64,000 bases of DNA, taken from the NCBI GenBank assembly GCA_036571765.1, contig BROE01000013.1:13107957-13171956 (forward strand), written 5' to 3'. Positions 24,449-37,394 of the stretch are shown here, piece by piece. The position numbers and the translations under genes were made by a program. Position 1 is the first letter of the stretch. Each line of letters opens with the position of its first letter. The notes below the pieces were generated by a model. The model was not told where the DNA came from. It saw only the letters and a list, made by a program, of their open reading frames with translations, and searched no databases. Source of the DNA: Plecoglossus altivelis (lineage: Eukaryota; Chordata; Actinopteri; Osmeriformes; Plecoglossidae).

Positions 24449-27400
24449 CTGTAAGGTAGGTAGACAGTCAGGGTTGTGCCAGTCAGGACAGAGAGACAAG
24501 TCATGTGATCCTTACTGTGACACTGTGGTCATCTAGTCTCCAATTTGTTCTGTCAAGCAAATCGTAGTATACCGTGTCGTGATATATGAAGAGGATCTAA
24601 ATACTTACATTGTGAAAATCCTCATTGCATTAAAATCCTATCATTTTAGCTTGTTCTGACGCGTGAAAGATTTGTATGAATCAAGTACAAATTGTAGGGT
24701 TTCTAATGCTGGTTGAAAGGTTACATGCCCTTAATTCCCTTTGGTAATCAGTGGGAAGAATAAGTGTGCTGTGGTGTTTAGAGCTGCAGGGAGAGCTGCA
24801 AGGTTGTTAGTGGGCAGGGCAAGGCACTGTTTCTGCTAGAGACGGAGCACTTTAACACATTCTGGTGATCGTTCATCAGTGCATCGTAGCATGAAACTAT
24901 GTCCTCCCGGCAATGTCTGTCAAACACCTTTTGAAGGTTTCCCCTGTGGATGGCCAGCAGATGCTGTCCATCAATCACACGAATGGAGAGAAAAAAATCA
25001 GTCCTGAACAATGTTGCATCTGAGGATGCGGTGTGGGGATCGGTCCTGCTTCTGCCCACCAACCACAGGGTACCTTCTGAAGAGAGCCTTCCCTATGCTT
25101 GTTCCCCAGACAGAGAGAGGACGTTTGAGGGTCTTACCTTGGGCCACTGAGTGAACCTCAGTTTACTGGGGAGGAGGCACTGAGGAGGACAAGGGGAGAG
25201 GTGTGACAGGAGACAGTGTGGTGTGGTAGTGGAAAAGGAAGAAAGGGATGGGAGGGAGGAAACATAGGAAGGAAATAAGGAAGGAAGAAAAGTAGGAAAT
25301 AGGGTAGGAAGGAAGATAAAAAAGAAATAGGGTAGTAAGGAAGAAAAGGAGGTAGGAAGGAAGAAAGGAAGTAAGGAGGGCAGGAAATAAGGAGACACAC
25401 TTCTGGAAGGATGGATCATGGCAGCAGGATCCATTCGGAACCATTGGAATGTATACTGGAATACATCTCAAGGTCCAAAAAGTGGTTAGATAATGTGATA
25501 GGCTACTGCACATCTGATGACAACACAGCTGAAAATGAGAGGTTTTGATTTGGTTGGATTCCTCTACCCAGAATGTCTGATATTAAAGGGTCCACCACAA
25601 AATCAATTCCTTCCATCTCTGGTCTGATGTCTAAATCATCATGTGTATATCTTAAATCAGAAGGAAACACGCAGCAATAAACATAAGTGTTACAAATATG
25701 AGTGGGGACTGTTCATATATAAATTATATTTCCAGACATTCATATATGACTTCATATTTGATCGACACATATGCAGAAAGTGCTACTTACACGTTGAAAG
25801 GAAGATGTCCGTGTGATCATCACCACCACCTGGGCACGCAGGTGTGTTTGACTGCATGTGTGTGTATGTGAGTGTGCTTGTGTTATACTTACAGCGGACT
25901 TCCAGTTTGCACTCCACCACATCCTCTCCACTGTCGTTGACTGCCTTGCACATGTACACTCCTCCGTCGAAGGTGCAGGGCTTGCGGATCTCCAATGTCA
26001 GCACTCCTTGTTTGCTGAACATGCGGTACTTGGCCTCATTAGAGATGTCCATCTTGTTTTTGTACCAGGTGACTTTGGGCTGAGGGGAGGTTAATGACGC
26101 ACATCCTATTTTTATGTCGGCACCTCACTGTGTTTTCTGTCTGACGATGTGCATTTCTGGACCCCAAAAAAGGGGCTATTATCTCTAGACAAACAGTCTA
26201 GAGACTAGATCTTGAGTAACTCAGATGTAACAGTGCGATGTAAGCCCACGCTCCACGTGCACACACACGTGGAGCAGGTCTTGTCTGCGGGAGACACCAC
26301 CTCAAGGCTCACCTTTGGGATCCCCCTGACGGAGCAGCTGAGGGTGGCGTTGTATCCTGCGATCACAGAGCGGCTCACCAGAGGGTGGGTGAACTTGGGA
26401 GCCTCTGAGAAGTCGTGCTCCTTGTAGGAGGGGGGCTTGTACACGATACCTGGTGAACAGACAAGCTCACCTTCAGTCAGATCGACGACCTCGCTATAAC
26501 CAGAGAAGGGGAGAGGCAGGTAGGGGCGGCCGGCCCTGCGTTAGGCTCAGCTGAGGTGTGTTCAGACAGTCTCACCAGTTTTCTGGATGTAAGCACTGTC
26601 CTTGGAGTCGCAGGGATCCGGGCTCAAGCCCACCATGTTGATGGCATACACTCGGAACACAAAGTCGTTCCCCATGATGAGGTCTGACACCACACAGTTG
26701 GTCCTGCGGTACTGCTCATACACAGTGTACCACTCCTGAGAAGCAGTCAGAGGAGGAAACCACAGGTGAAGCCCTGAGCAGACTGAACACCTACAACTAC
26801 AAACCCAGCCAGGTAATCCTGCCATATCATATTACTATGGAGTTGTAGTGTTTATTAGGAATGTGGATTGACACACATACAATCACACATATACACACAC
26901 GTACACACACACACACTCACCTACGCCACATATCTATAAATGTGAACTGAACACAAGAACCCCCATCACTGTTATATTTAGCTAGCGGGGCATGTCTGAT
27001 ATTCAGTTGAGATGCATTGTTCCTGGTCACCTGATATCCTTGTATCTCCAGCCTTTCCATTGTGAGATGAGGGGAAATTAATTAGGTCTTAGGACCACTC
27101 CAGTGAAACCTGAACAGGCACAGCAGACTTTTATTTAGCCGCTAACCTTGCAGCCAGCAGCTCTGGAGTACAATGGTCCTGCGTCAGCGCCTCAGGCAGC
27201 CATTTTGAGGCCAAGGCTTTGGGGCTAAGATTAGGACAGAGACCTTCTGGGGCCTTCTCTGGAGAGACTGGGGGGGGGGGGGGGTCGCATGGCTAAAAGG
27301 AAGCAATAACAGGCCAAATTGTTTCAACGTCTACAGAGCCTTGTCTGCCTTACCTACGTTTGCCCCATAATGCATCTCTCCTAAAAGAGTATATTTAGCT

Positions 27401-30400
27401 GGCTGTTGTTCACAACAGGTTGCAAGTGAGACTAAAATACCATCTGATGACCATGTCGTCCTGTCCTCAGATAGTGGACATGCATTACTCAATTATGGTA
27501 GTGTATCAGAGAGCTTATCTAACTTGCCTTGGCAGTGGCCAGAATATGGTACCATGGAGATCCTAGCACGACTCACCTACAAAAAGCTCACCAAGGACAA
27601 AACAAGTCTTAACGTTGTTTGTGTCTCTCTCTCTCACCATAGTCTTCTTGTCAGCTTTCTGAACGGTGTAGCCAATAATTTCACAGTTGCCATTGTCTTT
27701 GGGTGGTTTCCACTCCAGAGCGACGTTAAAGCCCCAAACATCCATGATCTTCAGAGCCTCAGGGGGCCCTGGAACATCTATGGAGGAGAATGTCAAATGT
27801 CAGACAGCCAAAGTGAAGAAAATCTATGTTTCGGCATCAGTTTCTCTCTGTGTTGTGTGACTCAATTTGCCTCCAAGTCATTTGTATAATTATGCTTGTG
27901 GACCTCTCTGACTGGCTAGACATGTAAACATACACACGCATATTACACACACACTAGTTATTGTGTATATACAAACACAAATTGTGCTCACCAACAATCT
28001 GGATGTTGACGCTGGCTGTGTCCTCAACATTTTCAATCTGCACCTGTAGGCTGTACTTCCCAGAATCCTTGCGCTCGGACTTGCGGATGAAGAGGATGGT
28101 GTCGGTGTCACTGTTTCTCACGCTGGCCTGTTTGAGGTCCAAGGGCTCCCCCTCCTTGAACCAGGTCACCTTGGGCTTAGGCTTTCCCTGGATCCAAGGG
28201 AGCAGGGAGGGAGAGGGAGGGAGAGGGAGAGGGACAGGGAGAGGGAGAGGGAGAGGGAGGGAACAGGGAGGGAGAGGGTGGGAGAGGGAGGGGGAGGGAG
28301 AGAGAACCAGATAAATGTGGATTAAGATGATTACGTACCAGAAAGAGATGGATTTCCATGTCTTGAACCGTCCAAGACTTCCCAGCAAGTCAAAACGGCG
28401 AACTTTGACTTTTTACAAAAATGATGAGTCCCCCAAACTAATCTCTTACTGAGTGGTGGAATACGTGTTTTTGGTTGCATATTATCTGTAGTGTGATTAC
28501 TCAGGCTAGAATGCGGCAGACATTCAGCTGAAGGTGTGCTGCTTGGTTTGCCTCTGTATTATTGTTCCACCCCTTTATCATCACATGACCAGGGACCTTG
28601 TTGACAGCCATACGTCCCTAAACTAAAACATGGGACACGGGATCCGTGTGTATGGCATGCTAATGGAGCATGTGCAAACAGGTCCGTGTAGAACAGTAGC
28701 CAGTTTGGCCCAGTACCAGACGAGCTGGTGTGTGGTTTTGGGTGGCTGGTTTTAAACAGGCTAGCTAATCGAGGCATGTGGTCAGGATCATGTCAGTCCT
28801 CAGGCTGTATATTCCATGTTGTTGCAAGGAGACCGTGGCCAATCCGGACCGGATCCGTGTGTATTATTAGTCTCTGAGGAGAACCGGAGATCATGCTAAC
28901 TTCTGTCAACAGATTGGAGCACAGCTCCAGTTTCAATACAGAATAAAGATGCGTGGGGTGATGGAAGGTGCGGAGAGTAAAGGTTAGGTAAATACGGGCC
29001 TGCCAAAGTGGGATGAAATTAATGGTTTGTTAGTTGCCACCACTTTATCACTCAATGTAGGCTCATTATACGCTACGAGGAAATGGAACGACAGTCTTAA
29101 TGGCAGTGAGAAACCCTCCTTTCACCAGTGGTCTGCCTGTGGTCTGATTCTCTTGGGTTCAAAAACGAGTTTACGTCATTTGACTAACCCAACACAATAG
29201 AACAATGCCTCTACAGTGTAAATACAGGCCACACCTCTCAACATTTGAAAATAGTCTCTCACCTGAAAGGGGATTACTAAATTGATGGTCTCTCCAACTC
29301 TCTTGATCAGGGTCTGTCTGAGATTACGGGGGATCCAGATTTTGGGGCGTTCTGAGAGTTAAACGACAAACACACAGCAAAATGACACATATTTGAATTG
29401 AAGGACTCAATAAATGAAGTGAATTCATACCGCATTGGAGCACGATTCATTTTGTAATTAAAGAACAAGACTACTCACCAGGACCTGTGTTGGTCAATAA
29501 CTACTTTTAATGCAAATGTTTATGATGGCCCTTTCACTTAGAGCAGCTAGCTGTCTTTAAATCATGCTAGAGCGTTAGCGTTCCTGTACATTAACCAAGC
29601 AACCATACTCTGTTGGGATGTCGTTGCTGAGGACTGTGAGCTGACAGGATCAAGTGTTCATAAAGAGTTCTGCCAATCAGACTCTAGACATGCACTCGTC
29701 CTGTCAGCAAGAGGAAAGGCTGGGGGGTTGGAGTGTTCATCTGAGGCCTTGAAATACACTCTCCTGCTAATCTGTGACATGCTGAGAGGGAAAACTGATG
29801 ACCTTGAGAAAGTATACATGAGCGTGTTTGTGTCTGTGTGTGTGTATGTATGTGTCTGTGTGTGTGTGTGTAAATGATGCCCCTTGTTAGCTCCCTACAT
29901 GGTATTAGCGGACAGGCGACCATGGTTTGGGATTTCAGACTAAAGTGTCGGTAAAGCTCGCAGGAAACACGCTGTACAGTAGTCAGTGAAACATGTCTTA
30001 GATGTGCTTTAGACAAGGAACCACAGTCATCCATAGAAACGTGTGTGTGCTCACGCATGATCTCTCTGATGGTGACAGCCTGGGCCAGCGAGGCAGGGGC
30101 GCTGGGCCCTGCCATGTTGTAGGCTCTCACACGGAACTGCATCTTCTCCCCGGTTGGCAGGTCCCTGATGATGACGGACGTCCGCTCTGTCAGGCCATCG
30201 AATGCTGGGATCCACTCATCCGCTGTGACAAGGTACCAGGCACAGGGGTCAGGGGTTATGAAGCCAATTCTTAGTTACCGGTTCAATGTTCTAGTTTTGA
30301 TCTACATTTGTACAAATCAATGGCAATATGGACATTATTTAATTGGTATGTCAGTGTGTATCTCTTGCGTTAAACATGACGATAAGGAAGACTGACAGTG

Positions 30401-33336
30401 GCATAAGAAAGCTAGTGATCCCTGCGTCCAGCCCACGACAGCCCAGCCTGCTGTTATCGTCACAGTGCTGACAGATCCTGGCTCAGAGCTCTCCGGACAC
30501 CAGGGACACCTCTGACCTGTCTCTCTGACACTCAGTCTAGGCCTTGGTACTGCACATACTGAACCAGCAGCACACCCTGATAATGCTCAGCGATAGGAAC
30601 TGTGTGTATGTGTTAGCATGTGTGTCTGGGTGGGGGGCAGGCAGGGATTATCTGGAACATGCATAGCTTATCTGTGTTTTAGTCTAGGGCCTGAGCATAA
30701 ATTTTCATTTGATTTACTTACACTCCCAGTAGATATATACTCAAATGACTCTAAACCAGATCTATGTTTTGAGCAAAGCTATGATCACTTTAAGCCTAGC
30801 ATAAATAGACTGTCCTGTGTCTCAGTACTAAAGCAGCTCCCATCAATGCTGCCTCTAACCACCACAGCCCTCCAGGAGCCAGGCTCCCTGCACTCACAGC
30901 CCTCCTTGCAGTACTCGACCCCGTAGCCATCCAGCTCAGCAGAGCCTATACGCTCTGGAGTTCTCCACTTCAGCGAGATAGAGGTGTCACTGATGTCATC
31001 CACACACAGACCAATCGGCTCGCTGGTGGGGGCTGGGAGAGAGAGAGAGAGAGACAGAGGGGAGGGGGGGGGGAGAGAGAGAGAGCAAGAGCAAGAGATA
31101 TAAAGGTGGTTGGGGAGAAGCAGCACAAAAAAACAAAGAATTAACAGTACTCATAAAACATCCTGTGTCCTTCTGCATGTATTCTTGTGTAGTATACATT
31201 GTACTTGTGTTTTCTTTCATGAAGGAACAATGGGTGCCTGTGTAAAACCTACTGCAGCCCTGAACCCCCTAGTGTGAGCGACTAACTGGCATCCTCAAAG
31301 ACGACACATGAATAAGTCAGTCCTGCTCAGGCGTTTACTGTCCGGCTGAAGAAGGTGACACAACTGAGTTATCCCAGCCATCTGCCACTCGGACACTAAA
31401 TCTTTTTTTTCAGGACAATACTGGCGCCCTGCAGGACATACAACATAGGGTATTTTTACACCCCGTTTCTTGAGGATTTACTGCAACCTGTCAATGAGGT
31501 TCTGGCAGCACAGGCCTGAGCTCCGGAACGCTGTTTCCTACAGGAAGACGTCATGGAGAACACAAGCTACCCACTGCAACAAAGAAGCTGCGCGCGTTCA
31601 TCTCCCGTGCAAGACGAGAGCAGAGCCTTTCAGACAGGTCAGCACTGACCTTGAGAGACTGGTTATCTGGGATACATCAGGGGTGCTATGTCCACCTCTC
31701 AGTGGCAGCGATAATCTTCCCTGCCTGTGCGTACTGGAACACTTAGGGGATGTAATATAAGGTGGGTGGATAACATTTGGGCTGAGGGATGTAGACGTGG
31801 GATTACAGTTCTAAACCATTTCTGGTGCAGTGCCTAACGGAGGACTATTTATGTTTACATTCTGTTTATGTTTACATTCTCATTTCTTAGACTGGACGTC
31901 GTCTGATTTTTGTGGTATCTTCGTTACAAAGTATCGGCTCAACTCGTTAGTTCCCTCAGTCTTTGTACATGTAACAAAGGGCTCAAATCCAACAAACACA
32001 TATTTGGAATGAGCCACTATGCAGTTGAAAGCCATAAGTTACTAGTGTGCCCCTGTAAATCCATGGTTCCCTGTCAAAGGTCAACCATGCAAGAAGGGGA
32101 CTTTTATAGGGTATGGGGCAAAGAGGGAATGGCCAAAAGACTCCAGGCTGTAGGTAAGAATAACCAATTACAGCCCAGGATAGGAGGAGACGACCAATGA
32201 TAAGCTCTGAAGTTCCTCAGCACACCGCTCTCTTGTAAAACTATTCTGCCTGACAAACGTAACAACATGGCGGAATTTGCTTGGAATGATCAATAAACCT
32301 TTAACAACATTTCCTGGTCTGAGAGGTTAGAGGTTAAATGCAGACACATGAAGCCTCGCAGTGGCCTTATAACTGCTCAGTGTCACATTGTACATAACAA
32401 TAACTGTGAAACTGAAACATACCTCAACTGAAACAACAGGAACTCATAGCCAATGCTTTCTTTCTTAATACCATGCATGCAGATCCCCTTCTCTACCATT
32501 CCCCTGTCCATGCACAACCTGCTTTAATAGCACATTCCCTAGTAAATATTCAATTCAACAGAAGCCTACTGCCAACAGGTTGGGGCTCTGGTTCAGGCTC
32601 AGGTGGGGGAGCAGGGGCAGTCTCTGCTGCCGGAGCAGCACCATCCTCAGTGGGGGGAGGGGCATCTGCCGGAGCTCCGTCCTCTGCCGGTGGAGCCGCT
32701 TCTGCTGGTGAAGCCGCTTCTGCCGGTGGAGCCTCTTCTACCGGTGGAGCTGCTTCTGCCGGTGGTGCTGCTTCTACCGGTGGAGCCGCTTCTGCTGGTG
32801 GAGCCGCTTCTGCTGGTGGAGCTGCTTCTGCTGGTGGAGCTGCTTCTGCTGGTGGAGCTTCAACGTCGGGTGGGGGAGCTGGGGCCCCCTCTTCAGCTGG
32901 CTCGGCCGGAGCAGCTTCTGGCTCAACTACAGGTTCTGGCGCTGGTTCCACTGGAGAGGCTTCTGCCTCGGGCCCCTTGGCCTCCGCTGCCTCCCCCTCT
33001 GCTGGGGCGTCCCCTGGAGACTCATCGGCAGCCGCCTTCTTTTCCGCCGTCTTTGGTAGCATGGGCTTGGTCATCCTGTTTGCTCACCACGGGCTCAAGC
33101 AGTCCTGATAGAAGCTGGGATGTCGCCGCACTCCCCTGGTCTCTGTCTACCACACGTCTCGCTCTGCCCTGTGCTCTCTCTCTCCCCCCCCTCTCTCTCA
33201 CTCTCTCTCTCTCTCTCTCACTCAGTCACTCTCTTACTCACTCCCTTCCTTCCTGCCTGCCTGCCTGCCCCTTCTCTGTTGCTTTCTCTTTCTGTCTGTC
33301 TCTCTCTCTCTTTCCCTCCCTCCCTCCCTCTCTCTC

Positions 33337-33381
<45 letters not shown>

Positions 33382-36300
33382 CGCCTCCGTCTGTCCTGCG
33401 TCAGTCTCAGCTCACCATGCTCAACAACAACAGTGTCCGAGCAGTGGGCCCACAGAAGCACCTAGCCTCTCTGTGTTAAGCAGCTGGTCCCTGGTTGGCC
33501 GTGTGTTAACATGTCAGTATTTATAGCAGGAAGGATGCCATGGATAGTTTCCTAATCAGCCTTCTCACAGGAGATGGCTCTGCCCAGACATCTGTGGGCC
33601 TGGAAGACCACTGAAAGCAGTGGAGACAGAGCAGAATTGAACCTCTTCAGACTCAAATTTCTGCCGTGAAGACATCTCAGGTCTTATTTTAGGAAGCCAA
33701 GCATCACCCTCCCTCTCCTTCTTTCCCTTTCCCCCCTTTTCTTGGCCTCCCGATCCCCTCTTACCCTCTCTCTTTCCCTCTATAGATCTGTATCTCTCTC
33801 TCGCTCGTCCCTAAGCCCATCTATCGTGTCCAATAACCAAATGTCAAACTGGCCACGCACTGCTGAGGTCTTCCAAGTTTCTACAGATTTATATTGTAGC
33901 AGGCTGCACATACATTCATGTACCAGATCACACCGCAATCTCTGCAGAGCGAATACTTTTCTCATTTTAGATTCAATACTTCAGACTGAAATGAACACCT
34001 TAAGAACCATGATTTATCAGTTCTGAATAAAAGAGCTACTGTTTGTGTTCTCACAAACAAGTGTTATCCTATCCTGTGCTTTATTGGTTTCACCGTATAG
34101 CCTGTTGAACAGTTGCCTCACAATCGATCGATGTGTGTGTGTGTGTCTTGGTTTGTGTGCATGTGTGTGTTTGAACTCAGGAAATATCACAGCAAACACA
34201 ACCACGCTCCAGCTCGCCCAAAGCCCAAACACCATCACATGACTCCCCCTCCCCTGGAGCGATCAAAACCAGACATCAGACAACATGATGACACGACGTC
34301 CCCCGATGATGTGAGGGCAGTCCTTTGGCAGGCTGAGAGGGACCATGGACCAGCATGACCAGGGGTCAAACCAGACTGCCCCCTGGGTCACTGTTCCCCC
34401 TGGAAGGGCATTCCAAGAGGATCCCCTCATCAATCACTGTCTCTACACTACAGCCAAGTGTAGCAGTGAAGGAGAGAGACACAACTTCCCAGGCCCTCTG
34501 TTTAACAAACAACGTAAACACTAATCACAGCTGAACGAACTCTTCTGTATACAGACCTCCAGAGAGTACCAAACACTGGTCCTCAACTAGAAAAGACAGG
34601 ATCTAAACCCTGCACTTAAGAGACCAGTCTCAAGACACAGAACCCAAGTGTTAACAGTTAACATCCTGTAACACACACCGCCATGCTCACCTTGTGTATC
34701 CAAAATAAGGCCACCCCAGTTCAATGATTATTACTCACATTCATATGATAAGACATCAAACTGCATATTCCGTAATTTTTTCTAAAACAATATGTCATGG
34801 GCTTGATGTATCTCAGTGGATATTCAACCTTAAAATTCTTGTCACACCATAGCACCTGTTTACATCCACATGGAGAGACAGCGGATCAGTCAGTCTGTCA
34901 CAGAGAGATGACAGACTGACTGAGAGGAGCACATGGCACAGTGACAGCCACATTTACACCTCCATTTGTACACTTTATTCATCTAGCATATGCCTTTATC
35001 CAAAGCAACTCCAAATGGTAAACACAGCAGATCCTCCAAGACCAGAAATGCACAGTTCATTTCATTGGTCAGTGCCAAGGAACAAGTTTGTATTTAACAA
35101 GACCAAGTGCAACAATAACATCATCTCAAGTAAAACATTCTACATAAGGAGACACTCACCCACTGGTATGAAGGGCTGGGAGGCAGGGCTGTGACGAGAC
35201 ATGCCAATGGCGTTGACGGCATAGACGCGCATCTCGTAGGCCACGCCCTCGATCATCTTCTTGGCCTCAAAGGTGGTGTCGGCATAAGGGTCAAAGTTCA
35301 GCCTCATCCACCTGTAGCTCTTTTTCTTCTTCCTCTCCAGAACATAGCCTGAGAAAGGAGGACTATTTAATTATGTGATAGACCTACCTTTCACTCAGCT
35401 GTGTACAGCTGTATGACATACTGTGGGAATATCGCACAGCTGTCAACTAGGCATGGAGTGGATCACTGATGCTAATGTACTGTATATTCTCACCAATGAT
35501 TGGCTGGCCACCATCAAAAAGAGGTGGGTCCCATTGGACGACGCAGGAGTCTTCTCCAACGCTGAGGATTCTGGGAGCAGGGGGGGGATCAGGTACATCT
35601 GGACAGACACAAAACCAGACATCAACAGCAAAGTACAGACTGGCTCCCCAGCAAGGTCAACATGTAAAGGCCAATGCGGTCTGGAATATTATACCAGACA
35701 TAACCTGTATCATGGAATAACAAGCTTTAACCCCATTTTCATAATCCCTGTTTACCTCTAGTACAGTGCAAACAATCGATGGGGTCAAATCTCACCGACA
35801 ACTTTAACGTTGATGTCGGCCGTGTCCTCTCCTGCAGGGTTGCGTACGATGACGGAGTAGATGCCCTCGTCCTGGCGCTCTGCTCCCTCCAGAGTGAACA
35901 CACAGTGCCCCTTGCTGCTCTCCACGTGCACCCGGCCTTGTCCATCTGAGATCACCTGGACCAAGAAGGCACCATGGTCAGAGGCTCCCTCTCCATTTGG
36001 TTTGGGTTTTGAGTGTTTTAAAGGATGATGGTGAAAAGGGGAAGTCTAAACTGAAGACATTTCCCTGGACCAGGATGAGGAAAGACTCATGTAGAAGCAT
36101 CAATAGATACTTACAGCACAGCTCCTGGACACATTTCTGCCATGACACTTTCAAACAGAGGGTTCAGAACATGCTCTTACCTGATGGACAGGGAGGGGGA
36201 CAGGGATCACTACATGCCGCCTTCACGGTAAGTTGCATGAAATGTTTAAGTTGATCGCTTAAACTACACTTTAAAAGATGTCAAGTTGAACACAAAACAT

Positions 36301-37322
36301 CAAAACATCTTTGACCTTGAGTCCCAGACCCAGCATGCGGTCAGCCCAGAACACCTTCTCCCCTAAAGTCCACCCCACCACCCCATCCCTATCAGAATGC
36401 CCCACCACCCCTTACAGAGGGATTAGGAATTTGAAAAAGATGCGGAAGTCGACAGAGTTCCGACATGCTGCTGAGGACAGAAGTGGTGGAGGAGAAAACA
36501 CAGAAACGAGATGTGTTTAATGGCGAGATGCGAGCGATGGTCCGGCGGGGAGTAGGTGAGGATAAGATGGAGATGAAGATGAACGTATTCAACAGAAATG
36601 CACAATGGAGATGTGGATGCAACAGTGGAACAGGACCCACATACTGGAGACAGCCATTGAGACAGAGAGGTGATGATGTCATGCTGGAGGGGTGGGGTTG
36701 GGGGGGGGGTTTCCTCACTTACTTCCCCGTCCTTCAGACTCCATGTGTGCTCAGGCTCGCCCCTCTCTCCTCCCTACAGTGCGTGAGCAGAGCAAAGCGG
36801 TGAAGGCAACAAAGACAGCGCTTTGCAAATGTGACAGTCAGGCCTTCTTTTGGAAAGGGAAACAAATTCAGGCCGTCCTTCGTTCTCCGCTTAGAATCTG
36901 GTCCTGTTTCCATGGTGAGACACCTCCCTCCCTTTTCTTCTGTACCTTCTGCAGTAGTTTAACCACCCCATCCATAGTTTGAAAAACAACAACAGAAAAG
37001 GAGGCAACAGAGGACGTCCAGGCCTCCCAAAGTCGCAGGTCACCAGATCTTTACAAGAAAACATCCTACCTCATCAGGTGTGTCCAGACAGACCTAGAAC
37101 CTTAATGCTTAACGCTGGGTTACTGCTGGGTTACCGAAACCAACACTGAGACACCTCAATTAGGGCATTAGTGAAAGTACACAGCCCACTGTGTTACTCA
37201 CACTGTTACTGGGCTTAGTTCTCAACAACACTTTTCCCATGGAGATATGGATATGTGGACAGTCAGAAGGTGTGGCTGCAAGCTTGCATGGACGTTCTTA
37301 CTTTTGTGTGTGTGTGTGTGTG

Positions 37323-37394
<72 letters not shown>

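Noticed and set aside
32570..33074. The Pro/Ala exon as a cassette exon extending the C6-C7 linker of full-length mybpc3
   Set aside because: Exon 22 ends in phase 1. Using the acceptor just before the ATG would create an immediate TGA, and the acceptor further upstream reads into an in-frame TGA. Only an alternative first exon works.
36315..36365. Possible extra C5 exon on the - strand with EKVFWADRML-like sequence after TTTAG
   Set aside because: Its length is not a multiple of three for a phase-0 to phase-0 position, the donor GTCAAA is weak, and similarity to the human loop is slight.
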